Below, piece by piece: positions 35,894 through 44,851 of a stretch of 64,000 nucleotides of DNA. Numbering within the stretch: position 1 is the first letter of the stretch; every line of letters begins with the position of its first letter. The stretch is from positions 1 to 64,000 of the forward strand of contig JAZKEO010000016.1 in NCBI GenBank assembly GCA_040386975.1, given 5' to 3'. A program made the translations under genes and the position numbers. The notes under the pieces were generated by a model. The model worked only from the letters and a program-made list of their open reading frames with translations. It did not search any database and was not told the origin of the DNA. This DNA is from M2408 sp040386975 (GTDB lineage Bacteria; Bacteroidota; Bacteroidia; Flavobacteriales_D; Crocinitomicaceae).

Positions 35894-36370
35894 TCACTTT
35901 GAGCGCGTAAAAATGGAAACCAAAGTTGTTGTTAAAAGTCCCATCACTGGAGTCCCAATCAAAGTCATTATAACATAGTTTTTGATATTGAAATAATTTT
36001 CTGCATCAATTTGTTTCATTAAATTATGTTTAACAACGTAAGCAATTACGTTGTTGAAATAATCTGGGGTAATAAGATAAGAAATAGTTAATTGAGTTAG
36101 GGGACTTATCAGTGTTACAATCAAAGTAATGATGGCTCCAGATATAAAACTTTTGCCATAAGACATTTTTCCATGATAAAAATTCTTCTTTTTGTCCAAA
36201 AGTGCAAAAACGTAAATTGTAATTGCAGGAATGGCAATAAAATTTGAGAAAATAGGATGATTTTCAATGTTTTTGTCGTGGAAACCAAGTAATTTTTCCA
36301 GTATCATCCAAAACAGAGTCATCACAACAAAAATGATAGCCCATTTTATTTCAATTTTAATATTTTTCAT
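35894..36370 (-). CDS. DUF4199 membrane protein
   Basis: The product has 158 residues and four hydrophobic segments in the order typical of DUF4199: IKWAIIFVVMTLFWMILE, NFIAIPAITIYVFALLD, GKSFISGAIITLIVTLISP and the C-terminal MTLIGTPVMGLLTTTLVSIF. Function unknown. It follows the MFS transporter by 38 bases and is probably on the same mRNA, hence under the same operator. Confidence 0.8.
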   Translation of the reverse strand: MKNIKIEIKWAIIFVVMTLFWMILEKLLGFHDKNIENHPIFSNFIAIPAITIYVFALLDKKKNFYHGKMSYGKSFISGAIITLIVTLISPLTQLTISYLITPDYFNNVIAYVVKHNLMKQIDAENYFNIKNYVIMTLIGTPVMGLLTTTLVSIFTRSK

Positions 36371-36408
36371 AGTTTTTTGATAAAGAATTTTACCAAAGCT
36401 ATAAAATA

Positions 36409-37641
36409 TTATTTGTTTTTCCTAACAATCATTTTGTTTACTCGGTAAGTCAAGAAGATGTTGATTAAAATGGCACATAAAACGACATAACCAAGTATAT
36501 CAAAACGTTCCAGTGGACTGTATTCATCTTTTTGAACAACAATCATTCCTCCTAAAACTGCGGCAAAACCTCCTGCCATTTGTTGAAGTGAGGAATTGAC
36601 ACTCATAAATGCTCCACGGTCTTTCATTTCAGGTACAGAAGATGTCAAAGCTTGCGAAGGAACCATTCGTGCCATAATGCCAACCATCATTAAGCAATTT
36701 ACAGTTACTACAATCCAAAATGGAACATTACTTAAATTTGTATATACAATTACTGTTACAACCATCCAAAGGGATGCAATTGCAAACAAAGTGAATTTAT
36801 TGATTTTATCACTAATGATTCCGATTATGGGCATTATTGCCATTGTTGATGCCCCAATTAAAATAAACAATAAAGGCAATTGTGATTGTGAAACGCCCAA
36901 ATTGTTAACTGAGTAAGATGTTCCCCAAGGCATCATCAAATACCCACCAATAGATAAGAATGCTGTTGCTAAAAAAGCAATTCGGTAATCTTTATTTTTA
37001 ATTGTTTTCCATAGGTGTATAAATGGATTGTCTTTTTGTAATTTCAAATGCTCTTTAACAGGTTTTATGACTATTAATACTGCAATACAAATTATCGAAG
37101 CTAATACAACAATCATATAAAAAGGCATTTGCCAATTGAATTTAACAGCAATTGCTAAGCTAATAGGAATTCCTAATGCTTGACTAATACCAAAGCCCAT
37201 TTGCATGAATCCCATGACACGTCCACGTTGATTAAATTCAAATAAATCAGCAATTATTGCTAATGAAATAGAACTAATTACTCCCCCAAAAATTCCAGTT
37301 ACGATGCGAGCAAAAACTAATAAATGATACGAATTAGCAAGTCCACAAAAAAGCGTCCCTATTATGAAACCAACATAAAATATTGATAATAATTTTTTAC
37401 GATCGAATTTGTCGGCAAAAGAAGCCGTTAAAATCCCTGAAATCCCAGCACTAAAAGCATAAGATGAAACAACAATTCCAAATTGAGCCGGAGTGATCGA
37501 CATTGATTTCATCAATAAATCACCTAAGGGTGACATCACCATAAAATCCAATACAACAGTGAATTGCGTCAATGCCAAAAGCAAGATAACCAAACGTTGG
37601 TAAGATGTGAATTTTATTTTGGGGCTTTTTTCTTTTGACAT
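36409..37641 (-). CDS. MFS transporter (drug/solute exporter type)
   Basis: The product has 410 residues and twelve predicted membrane segments. The loop after helix 2 reads SFADKFDRKKLL, the usual MFS GxxxDRxxRR-like motif A, and the first helix contains DFMVMSPLGDLLM as in the Bcr/arabinose-efflux type. It is most likely a proton-driven exporter; the substrate is unknown. The promoter region carries a palindrome (37671-37686) exactly between the -33 and -7 positions, so a repressor probably controls it. The regulator gene is not in the window. Confidence 0.9.
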   Translation of the reverse strand: MSKEKSPKIKFTSYQRLVILLLALTQFTVVLDFMVMSPLGDLLMKSMSITPAQFGIVVSSYAFSAGISGILTASFADKFDRKKLLSIFYVGFIIGTLFCGLANSYHLLVFARIVTGIFGGVISSISLAIIADLFEFNQRGRVMGFMQMGFGISQALGIPISLAIAVKFNWQMPFYMIVVLASIICIAVLIVIKPVKEHLKLQKDNPFIHLWKTIKNKDYRIAFLATAFLSIGGYLMMPWGTSYSVNNLGVSQSQLPLLFILIGASTMAIMPIIGIISDKINKFTLFAIASLWMVVTVIVYTNLSNVPFWIVVTVNCLMMVGIMARMVPSQALTSSVPEMKDRGAFMSVNSSLQQMAGGFAAVLGGMIVVQKDEYSPLERFDILGYVVLCAILINIFLTYRVNKMIVRKNK

Positions 37642-37660
37642 CTTTTATATTTTGAGAATA

Positions 37661-37668
37661 CAAAAATA
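37661..37668 (-). promoter_or_regulatory. -7 element of the MFS gene
   Basis: The minus strand reads TATTTTTG, a full match to TAnnTTTG, 20 bases before the MFS ATG. Confidence 0.55.
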
Positions 37669-37670
37669 CA

Positions 37671-37686
37671 ACTTACCGTGGTAAGT
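37671..37686. promoter_or_regulatory. Operator-like palindrome ACTTACCGTGGTAAGT
   Basis: ACTTACC and GGTAAGT are exact inverse arms around GT. TetR/AcrR-family repressors bind palindromes of this type and size. It fills the spacer upstream of the MFS -7 element, where a bound repressor would block RNA polymerase. It also lies 57 bases upstream of the divergent solenoid gene. Confidence 0.65.
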
Positions 37687-37742
37687 ATTTTTATTGTAAA
37701 CTTTTTTTGTGTAAATTTAACAAAATTATAAAACCAAAGTCT

Positions 37743-38141
37743 ATGAAAAAGTTACCTGTTATTTTATTTGTTTTTGGATTCATTTTCGCTATGAATTCAG
37801 TAAATGCTCAAGATTTGAGAAAAAGTGGTTCAAGTTATGGGAAAATTGAATCCAATGGCGATGTTAGAATCAGCGGAAGTATCAAAGGAAAATTTGAGTC
37901 AAACGGCGATATTCGTGTAAACGGAAGTATTAAAGGAAAAATTGAATCAAACGGAGATATTCGTAAAAATGGTTCAATCGTTGGAAAAGTTGAATCCAAT
38001 GGAGATGTTAGATTGAATGGAAGTATTGTTGGGAAAATCGAATCTAATGGCGATATTCGTAAAAATGGAAGTATTGTTGGATCAGCTTCTGGAGTAGATC
38101 CAAAGCAAGCTGCGGTTATGTTTTTCTTTGATTTCTTTTGA
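37743..38141 (+). CDS. Secreted protein made of five 16-residue repeats (predicted beta-solenoid)
   Basis: The product has 132 residues from ATG 37743. Signal peptide MKKLPVILFVFGFIFAMNSVNAQ. The mature protein is five near-perfect repeats of the type GKIESNGDIRKNGSIV, each 48 bases, then GSASGVDPKQAAVMFFFDFF. Evenly spaced small hydrophobic, Gly and Asn/Asp residues suggest a right-handed beta-helix with one turn per repeat, similar in style to bactofilin cores. Function unknown; a surface or periplasmic scaffold is possible. A strong terminator follows. The longer start at 37707 lacks a signal and is not used. Confidence 0.8.
   Translation: MKKLPVILFVFGFIFAMNSVNAQDLRKSGSSYGKIESNGDVRISGSIKGKFESNGDIRVNGSIKGKIESNGDIRKNGSIVGKVESNGDVRLNGSIVGKIESNGDIRKNGSIVGSASGVDPKQAAVMFFFDFF
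37836..38075 (+). repeat. Five tandem 48-bp coding repeats
   Basis: The 48-base units encode the GKxESNGDxRxxGSIx repeat of the solenoid protein. DNA identity between neighbouring units is high (for example AAATGG[AT]AGTATTGTTGG recurs), so the number of units could change by slippage or recombination. Confidence 0.75.
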
Positions 38142-38165
38142 GAAATTTTAATTATTATTAAAATA

Positions 38166-38192
38166 AAAAGGGCTTTCATAAAGCCCTTTTTT
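38166..38192 (+). terminator. Terminator of the solenoid gene
   Basis: AAAAGGGCTT (38166-38175) and AAGCCCTTTT (38181-38190) form a ten-pair GC-containing stem with a five-base loop and continue into T. As it is almost symmetrical, it may also stop the convergent gene at 38231-38650. Confidence 0.9.
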
Positions 38193-38230
38193 GTTTCAAT
38201 TTTTTTGCTGAATTTCAAATACAATCAGTC

Positions 38231-38650
38231 TTAATCATTTTTGCCCCAAACTTCTATAGTAGCTCGCTTTTCTTTTAAATTAGAAATTGTTCTACTTTGA
38301 AAAATAACTTTTGAAATAATGCGTTTTCTTCCATTTAACTCAAGTTCTTGACTAAATCCTTCCGATTTAACGCTTTCATTTACTTGAAATTTTTGTTGAT
38401 CTCCATTTTTATAGAAAACAACAATTTCAAATAATTCTATTGGAGCAAGTTTTACAATGAATTCTAATTCATTGAATTTTTCTGGGCTAACAATCAAAAC
38501 TTCATTACGATCGTTTTCATAATTGATAACTGTTTCGCCAATTTTAGTCCAATGAATGGTGTCAGCGATATCTGAGTTTGTTTCTTGAGAAAAGAAGTAA
38601 TTTGAGAATCCTAAAGCTATGAAAAGGATAAATTTTATTGAATTTTTCAT
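38231..38650 (-). CDS. Small secreted protein, unknown
   Basis: The product has 139 residues with a signal peptide (MKNSIKFILFIALGFSNYFFSQ). The mature part is strand-rich and contains two parallel halves around IELFEIVVFYKNGDQQKFQV, suggesting a small beta-sandwich. No family is recognised and no catalytic motif is visible. It is monocistronic. The 212 bases upstream (38651-38862) are very AT-rich and hold nothing else that I can identify. Confidence 0.65.
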   Translation of the reverse strand: MKNSIKFILFIALGFSNYFFSQETNSDIADTIHWTKIGETVINYENDRNEVLIVSPEKFNELEFIVKLAPIELFEIVVFYKNGDQQKFQVNESVKSEGFSQELELNGRKRIISKVIFQSRTISNLKEKRATIEVWGKND

Positions 38651-38862
38651 GATTTCTATTTTTTAACAAGATTAGAAATAATAAAATAGATTCTTCTTAC
38701 ATATTTATTCTTTATTATTACATACTTCACATAAATTTACGTATTTTTTATTGAATAAACAAGAATTACAACTAAAAAAATCAATATTAAAGCATGGTTT
38801 CTTGTTACACAATAAATGAAAAACTTAGATATTTATTGAGCTTTTAGAAGTGAATGAGCAAA

Positions 38863-39441
38863 TCACTTTGATTTCTCTAGATCAAAAACTTCTTTCAATT
38901 TTAAAGAATTTAAACTTCCTCCATCAAAACCATCAAAACTTTCAATGTAAGTCCAACGATATTTATTTTTACCTAAATCTTCAATTGTAAGAATTATGTA
39001 TTCAGACCCTTCAACTTTACTGTGAAAAATTAATAATCTATATGTGGCTGCATCTGGTCGCCAGTAAACACTTTCTGTGCCATCAGCATTTTGCTCAGGT
39101 AATACTTTTGCTCTAATTGGAACCATCATTTTTAGTGGAAAACTGCATTTAAATCTGAACTCATTCATTAAAGAATAAGGACTTTCATCTTCAGATAAAC
39201 TAAGATTAAATTCAGCAGTATAAGAGTCAGTATCTATATTTGTAGTTAGTTCACGCGTATCTTCATCGTATTCTTGAAGTGAATAATGAGTTAAAGTATA
39301 AGTTCCTTTATTTTTCTCTGATTCTTTTTCAAATTTTTTGGTTTCCTTATCGCAAGAAATCAATGAAATGAATAAAAAACTAAGTACTAGAAGACTTATT
39401 TTTTTGAGAACAAAGAATTTTGAATGTATTATTAAATTCAT
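38863..39441 (-). CDS. Lipoprotein of unknown function
   Basis: The product has 192 residues from ATG 39441. The lipoprotein signal is LLVLSFLFISLISC (Cys about 30), followed by DKETKKFEKESEKNKGTYTLTHYS. The mature domain is strand-rich and contains FKCSFPLKMMVPIRAK and a run of aromatic residues near the C-terminus (KYRWTYIESFDGFDGG). No family is recognised. It follows the secreted barrel-like gene by ten bases and is probably co-transcribed. A start at 39489 would overlap that gene and spoil the signal. Confidence 0.65.
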   Translation of the reverse strand: MNLIIHSKFFVLKKISLLVLSFLFISLISCDKETKKFEKESEKNKGTYTLTHYSLQEYDEDTRELTTNIDTDSYTAEFNLSLSEDESPYSLMNEFRFKCSFPLKMMVPIRAKVLPEQNADGTESVYWRPDAATYRLLIFHSKVEGSEYIILTIEDLGKNKYRWTYIESFDGFDGGSLNSLKLKEVFDLEKSK

Positions 39442-39451
39442 AATAGTAATT

Positions 39452-40255
39452 TTAATAGTTGTTACGGAAAAGATCAATTTCAAGTCCAAGTCGTAAATAC
39501 CAGCCTAAAAATTCAGATTTCACATTTGGAAGATTTCCTGCATTAGCATTTATATCTTGATTTGCTTGAGAATATTGCTCAATAAGGTAATTTGTACCAA
39601 ACTTAGTTCCATAAATGAACATCGTATGAAAATTGTCTTTCAAATCGATTCCTCCATTTCCATTCGCCCATTTACTAAGAACTCCTATGTAACCAAATGA
39701 TCCGATTAGTTTTACATTTTTTGTACCAACTCCAAATCTACAAGCTAAAATCATTGCTGCTCCACCTTCTTCAAAAGAAGCATTGATAAATTTATCGTTA
39801 CCATAACTTTTCGTTCCATCTGCATAAACATAATAGCTATCCATTCTTGTGTTGAATCCTGTAACTGCCATTCCAGTATAAATCCCGAAATAGCCTTGCT
39901 CGGTAACTTTTCTTGCACCGATTTCCCATTGCCACAAACTACCATTTATGTTGAAAATACGCTTTTCTCCATTCATGAAAGTCGCACTTGAAGTTGTATT
40001 TATAGGAGAATAAGATGCTCTAACATCTATACCTGTTAATCCGACTCCAAGTTCAAAAAACATTTTGTTAATTGCTGAGAATTTATCAAGAGTTTCAGTA
40101 TTTGTAGAGGAAACGACGTTGTTATAATTGGTGTTAAAGTTATTAAATGAAGGACTTTTAAACGCCCAACGGCTATAACCTGTTACTAATTCGAGTTGTG
40201 CATGTGGATTGTTCAAACTCATGAAAATAATGAGTGTCAAGACGGTTTTTTTCAT
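39452..40255 (-). CDS. Secreted, outer-membrane-like protein, unknown
   Basis: The product has 267 residues from ATG 40255 (Met5 of the longest reading), with signal peptide MKKTVLTLIIFMSLNNPHAQ. The rest has Gly- and aromatic-rich strands (GYSRWAFKSPS, EIGARKVTEQGYFGIYTGMAV, GWYLRLGLEIDLF), consistent with a small outer-membrane barrel. No named family is recognised. It is the first gene of a two-gene unit with the lipoprotein at 38863. Confidence 0.65.
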   Translation of the reverse strand: MKKTVLTLIIFMSLNNPHAQLELVTGYSRWAFKSPSFNNFNTNYNNVVSSTNTETLDKFSAINKMFFELGVGLTGIDVRASYSPINTTSSATFMNGEKRIFNINGSLWQWEIGARKVTEQGYFGIYTGMAVTGFNTRMDSYYVYADGTKSYGNDKFINASFEEGGAAMILACRFGVGTKNVKLIGSFGYIGVLSKWANGNGGIDLKDNFHTMFIYGTKFGTNYLIEQYSQANQDINANAGNLPNVKSEFLGWYLRLGLEIDLFRNNY

Positions 40256-40383
40256 AATTAATTTCAATAAATTAGAATTTGCTTTTTAATCAAACAATTT
40301 ATATTGACTTGCTTTACACAAAAGTAGCCTTTTTTAATTTTTTTAGAATTAATATAAACTTTTTTTTGATGTAAATACGACAT

Positions 40384-42093
40384 TTATCGTATCCATCTTT
40401 CAAACGCTTTTTTCTGATGTTGATTTGGGTTTTCGATTTTTTTAACGGAATAATCTAAGTAGAAATTGCGAACTGCAGTTGGCATAATCACATCAATCAT
40501 TTTTCCGCGACGTAAAACAGTTAGCGTTTTAATATCATCATCAAAATGATTCAACCATTTGTCTAATTCACCATTGCACGAATAAGAATTTATAGCAATA
40601 ATTTCATCTTCAAGCATCAAAGTTCCCATTTCAGCTGGACTTCCTGGATAAATCGCTTTTACAATAAAATTTTGACCTTGAGGAATTGTTTTGAAACCTA
40701 ATTTTGCATACGAATATTTGGGAGAGGCTTTGTGAATTAATTCCAAACCTAAATATTCGAGCGCATCAACAAGAATGGATTCAAAAGGATTTGTGCCATA
40801 AAAATATTGATCCAATATTTCCTGAAAAGAAGCATTTGCAACTTGTTCGACCGTGTTTTGATAATCTTTTTCTGAAACCCCTTTTCCTTTCAGATAATAA
40901 TCAAAATACAAACGCTTCATTACATCGTCTAAATTGTATTTCTCTTTGGAATTTCGCATCACAAAAACATCTGTTACCAAAGCAAGTAAACAACCTTCCG
41001 TATAAATTGAAACTTTGCGATTTGGTGCTCCGGGAACATAGCCATCAAGCCAAGTATCCCAAGAAGAATCGGCTACTGAATACGTGAAACGTGCAAAATT
41101 ATCGAAGTGTTTTTGAAGTTGCTCGTTTAGTTCCAAAAAGTATTGATGCAAGGTAAAAACACCACTTTTCAATAAGAATAAATCTCCCATGTAAGTTGTA
41201 ACTCCTTCACACAAATAGCCCAATTTTGAGTAGTTCTCTTTTGTGAAATCATAAGGAAACATTTCAATAGGGCGGATTGATTTTACGTTCCATGTGTGAT
41301 ACAATTCGTGAGAACTTACACCCAACAAATCAACGTAAGCTGAATCAAAAATATCGTAAGATGGACCAAGTAAAATTACCGTTGATGTTTGATGTTCAAC
41401 TCCGTGATAGGCTCTAAATGGCACTATTTGAAAGAAAAAATGGTATTCCGGAACTGGAAATTCTGAAAATTTTTCGATTTGTTTTGTCGTAAAAGCTTCA
41501 AAATCTTTTTTGATTTTCTCCCAATCAACTTTTACTTCACCTTGAAACCAAAGGTGAAAAAGTGTTTCGTTTACAGAATATGTATCGTGTTGTAAACTTG
41601 GCGAACAAATAAAAGGCGAATCGGCTAACTCATCAAAACTTTGTGCAAAAAGTGTTTTGTTTTCTTGCTTTAAACCGCAAGCAATTTGATATGATTCTGG
41701 AATATTTATCTTGATTTCACAACTATCATCTTCTTTTCCAACAACAAAAGCACAGCAATTTACAGGGTTTACATACAATTGATTTTTATCCAAATATGTT
41801 GCTCCAGCGTTTAAATCTGTTGCGTAATATTGGTAATAAACGTGGATTTTTTTCTGACCATTTGTTTCAACTTTCCAAGAATCCTTTGAAGTTTTATCAA
41901 AACGTAAAGCTTTACGGTCTTCTCCAACAATTTTAAAACTTTTTACGTTCTTAGCAAAATTTCCTAACTCATAACGACCTGGACGCCAACTTGGAAGTTG
42001 AATTTGTTCCATTTCTTTATTTGAATCAAAAGAGATTTCTATTTGAATGTATTGGTTAGCCGGATTTTCTATCGAAAATTTATATTGAATCAT
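40384..42093 (-). CDS. M61-family aminopeptidase with PDZ domain
   Basis: The product has 569 residues. The N-terminal beta-domain (LPSWRPGRYELGNFAKN) is typical of glycyl aminopeptidase-like M61 proteins. The zinc site is HELYH (His262, His266) with Glu296 in LGYLCEGVTTYMGDL, and a C-terminal PDZ domain lies at about 475-550 (KLGFKTIPQGQ... GSPAEMGTLMLEDEIIAINS). The family favours acidic, or Gly and Ala, N-terminal residues. There is no signal peptide, so it probably acts in the cytoplasm. A palindromic element lies just upstream of the gene. Confidence 0.9.
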   Translation of the reverse strand: MIQYKFSIENPANQYIQIEISFDSNKEMEQIQLPSWRPGRYELGNFAKNVKSFKIVGEDRKALRFDKTSKDSWKVETNGQKKIHVYYQYYATDLNAGATYLDKNQLYVNPVNCCAFVVGKEDDSCEIKINIPESYQIACGLKQENKTLFAQSFDELADSPFICSPSLQHDTYSVNETLFHLWFQGEVKVDWEKIKKDFEAFTTKQIEKFSEFPVPEYHFFFQIVPFRAYHGVEHQTSTVILLGPSYDIFDSAYVDLLGVSSHELYHTWNVKSIRPIEMFPYDFTKENYSKLGYLCEGVTTYMGDLFLLKSGVFTLHQYFLELNEQLQKHFDNFARFTYSVADSSWDTWLDGYVPGAPNRKVSIYTEGCLLALVTDVFVMRNSKEKYNLDDVMKRLYFDYYLKGKGVSEKDYQNTVEQVANASFQEILDQYFYGTNPFESILVDALEYLGLELIHKASPKYSYAKLGFKTIPQGQNFIVKAIYPGSPAEMGTLMLEDEIIAINSYSCNGELDKWLNHFDDDIKTLTVLRRGKMIDVIMPTAVRNFYLDYSVKKIENPNQHQKKAFERWIR

Positions 42094-42110
42094 GTTTAGT
42101 CTTTTAATAA

Positions 42111-42223
42111 ACCTTTGAAAATCCTTATCTCTTCGTTATTTCCAAAATTTAATTCGTTCATTTACTCGAGTAAACTCACAACTTAAATTTTGAAAAAGCC
42201 TCAATCTAAGAATTTTACAAATG
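42111..42223. repeat. Palindromic intergenic element, copy 4
   Basis: The centre is TTCATTTACTCGAGTAAACTCA. The reverse complement shares TTAGATTGAGGC, GTGAGTTTACTCGAGTAAATGAACG and AATAACGAAGAG with the other copies (11203, 28221 and 9641). It lies between the M61 gene and pbpC, which are both on the minus strand. Confidence 0.68.
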
Positions 42224-42270
42224 TTTAAGAATATTATTATAGAGCAAAGTTACCTTTTTTAGTGAAAAGA

Positions 42271-42308
42271 GAAGAGTTAAAAATGAAAAGTTTTTCAATT
42301 AACTCTTC
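42271..42308 (-). terminator. Hairpin downstream of pbpC
   Basis: GAAGAGTTAA (42271-42280) and TTAACTCTTC (42299-42308) form ten perfect pairs. On the minus strand it is followed by TCTTTTCACT, a weak T tract. It lies 22 bases after the pbpC stop codon. Confidence 0.6.
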
Positions 42309-42330
42309 ACTGTTAGTTTTTCATTCTTAA

Positions 42331-44721
42331 CTATTTTTTCCTACTTTTTCCTAAGACTTCAAATTCAACGGAGATGGAAACACCATTTTCATCAATTAAG
42401 TTTAAAGTATGTTTTCCAACTTTTGGTTTGAGTGCAAGATGGTGAATTTCTTGTGTTGAGCCGAGGTATTTTTCGTCCAAATGCCAAAAGATTTTTGTTT
42501 CAGGATTTTTATGTGTTGCTTCAAAAATTGTTTCTCCTAATTTCCCATCAATTTCTATTGGAATATAGATTTTTGCTTTATTTTTCGGGTAAATTATTCC
42601 AAGAGATTTATCGGCGATGTTTTCCCAACATTCTTTTTTATAATCAGGTAAAGTTTTGTAATTTGGATGTGAATTTTTATAAAATTTCTCAACGATAGAA
42701 GGTAAAACAAACCAAGATTCATGTTTCATATTTGCCACTTCTTCACAGTCACTATCAACGCGTTGATTCGTTTTTTTGTTAAGATGAATCATTTGATGAT
42801 AGGGGCAAGGTTTGGAATTTAAAGCCGTTTTAGGGATCCATTTTCTTTCAACAGGTTGACATAAATTTGTTGCCCTGTGACCACTTTCTTTGCACATTTT
42901 TGCAAAAGACATTAATTCTTTCGGCATTGAAAACCAAGATTTAGATTTAGGTAAAAATCTAAAAACATCAAACATTAGTGGAGCTGCAGCTTTAATTCCA
43001 GTTAAACCTGGACGTCCTTCTCCATCTGCATTTCCAATCCAAACTGCGACAACATAATCGGGAGTAATTCCAATTACCCAAGCATCGCGAAAACCGAAAC
43101 TAGTACCTGTTTTCCAAGCGATTTTTTGTTCGGAAGAAAAATAACGCCAATTATCGTCTTCATCGGGACGGTTCACTTCAGTCATTGCTTCAAAGCACGA
43201 AAAAATACAAGCTCTATCAGTTTGTGTTCTGTTTTTCTTTAGCTCAGGATTATCTTTTAAAACCTTATTGATTTCTAAAACAAGTGGCTTTTTATATCCA
43301 AATTTTAATTCCTGAGCCATTTGTGTATAAGCTTTTGTTAAATCGATCAATTTAGCTTCTGCACCGCCCAAAATAAGTGATAATCCATAATGTTTTGCTG
43401 GTTTTTCTAAACTTGTCAAACCATAAGCTTGCAATTCGGAATGAAATTTACTCAAACCATATTGATTCAATAAATGCACCATAGGAACATTTAAACTCCT
43501 TGATAAAGCTTTACTTGCAGGAAGAGCACCGTTGAAATTTCCAGTGAAATTTTTTGGAGAAAAACTTCCAAATTGTGAAGGAATATCGTTTAGTAACATT
43601 TCTGGAGTGATAATCCCATCTTCCAATGATTTTGCATACAAAAAGGGCTTTAAAATACTTCCAGTACTTCTTCGAGCAATCGCACAATCGACATCGCTGG
43701 CGAATTCTTTTTCTTTCAAATTTGTGTTTCCAACATAAGCTAAAATTTCACCCGTATTAACTGAAGAAACGATAACTGCACCGTTGAAAATACCGTTTTC
43801 ACTAAGTAAATTATGATGATTACTCAATTGTTGGATTACATTTTCCTGAATATGAATATCTATACTTGAATGAATTTGCTTTTCAACAAGCATTTTTTTA
43901 GCAAAATTTTCGAGTGTGTGGGGTGCTAATTGTGGAAGAGCTAAAGGTTTATCTGGAAGCGGCTCATCGATTGCTAATTGATAGGTCGTTTCGTCAAAAA
44001 CGTGCTGTTCAAACAAGCGTTTTAGCAAACGATTTCTTTTTCTAAGCAATTTATCGTGATTTTTCCCTGGATAAATTAAACCGGGAGCATTTGGTAAAAC
44101 TGCTAAAGTTGCTGATTCTGACCAACTTAATTGAGATGCTTTTCTCCCGAAATAACGCCATGCAGCAGTTTCTAAACCAACTACATTATTTCCAAAGGGT
44201 GCATTTGAAGCGTATAAAGCTAAAATTTCATCTTTTGAGAAGTGAATTTCCAAGCGTGTTGCCAATAATAATTCAATTGATTTTTCAAAGTAAGTTCTTT
44301 TTGGATTTTTCCGCATGATTCGAGCAACTTGCATCGTGATTGTACTTCCACCGCTTACAACTCTGTTTTCTTTGAAGTTTTGATAAAACGCTCTGCAAAT
44401 TCCTTTTAAACTGATGCCAATATGTGTTTCAAAGTTTCGATCTTCAAATTCAATGATACAGCTTTTGAATTTACTTGGAACATCTTGTGTTTGTGGAAAT
44501 CTCCATTGTCCATCGGATGCAATTTTAGCTCCCAATAAATTTCCATTACGATCAAATAAAACACTGGAAGTGTCGTCAATGAAAATTTTATCAGGAAGAC
44601 AAAAGGTGTACCAAAGAGCAAAAATGAGTAGTAAAATAGAACGAATTATACGTAATTTTTTTCCGTTGAATTTTCTAAATTCTCGAAAGAAATCTATTAA
44701 ATGTTTGAATTTACTCTTCAT
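42331..44721 (-). CDS. pbpC: Penicillin-binding protein 1C
   Basis: A bifunctional peptidoglycan synthase of 796 residues. A membrane anchor (about 25-42) is followed by the GT51 glycosyltransferase domain (EDRNFETHIGISLKG, GGSTITMQVAR), a transpeptidase domain with the SxxK motif in STGSILKPF, later GIT and WKTGTSFGFRDAW (KTG), and the C-terminal BiPBP_C-type domain. PBP1C proteins are commonly paired with an alpha-2-macroglobulin gene (yfhM in E. coli). Here that gene lies 10 kb away at 55069-60681 on the same strand, with foreign-looking material between them. Confidence 0.95.
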   Translation of the reverse strand: MKSKFKHLIDFFREFRKFNGKKLRIIRSILLLIFALWYTFCLPDKIFIDDTSSVLFDRNGNLLGAKIASDGQWRFPQTQDVPSKFKSCIIEFEDRNFETHIGISLKGICRAFYQNFKENRVVSGGSTITMQVARIMRKNPKRTYFEKSIELLLATRLEIHFSKDEILALYASNAPFGNNVVGLETAAWRYFGRKASQLSWSESATLAVLPNAPGLIYPGKNHDKLLRKRNRLLKRLFEQHVFDETTYQLAIDEPLPDKPLALPQLAPHTLENFAKKMLVEKQIHSSIDIHIQENVIQQLSNHHNLLSENGIFNGAVIVSSVNTGEILAYVGNTNLKEKEFASDVDCAIARRSTGSILKPFLYAKSLEDGIITPEMLLNDIPSQFGSFSPKNFTGNFNGALPASKALSRSLNVPMVHLLNQYGLSKFHSELQAYGLTSLEKPAKHYGLSLILGGAEAKLIDLTKAYTQMAQELKFGYKKPLVLEINKVLKDNPELKKNRTQTDRACIFSCFEAMTEVNRPDEDDNWRYFSSEQKIAWKTGTSFGFRDAWVIGITPDYVVAVWIGNADGEGRPGLTGIKAAAPLMFDVFRFLPKSKSWFSMPKELMSFAKMCKESGHRATNLCQPVERKWIPKTALNSKPCPYHQMIHLNKKTNQRVDSDCEEVANMKHESWFVLPSIVEKFYKNSHPNYKTLPDYKKECWENIADKSLGIIYPKNKAKIYIPIEIDGKLGETIFEATHKNPETKIFWHLDEKYLGSTQEIHHLALKPKVGKHTLNLIDENGVSISVEFEVLGKSRKK

Positions 44722-44774
44722 TTGAACTTTAAAAATAGTTATTATTGTTTATTTTGGCAAATTTAAAAAGTTGC

Positions 44775-44794
44775 TTTCGACAGGCTCAATCACC
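44775..44794. repeat. TTCGACAGGCTCA repeat upstream of the GIY-YIG gene
   Basis: The core occupies 44776-44788 and sits in the extended context AGTTGCTTTCGACAGGCTCA, the same context as the copy at 45155-45173. It lies 63 bases before the start of the nuclease gene. Confidence 0.9.
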
Positions 44795-44851
44795 TTTTCA
44801 TTTAATTTGTTATTTAAGTGATAAATTTCGTTAACTTTAGTTTAAAAAAGA

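Noticed and set aside
37836..38075. Regular 48-base repeats that look like a CRISPR array
   Set aside because: The repeats are contiguous without spacers, keep one reading frame and encode a secreted protein.
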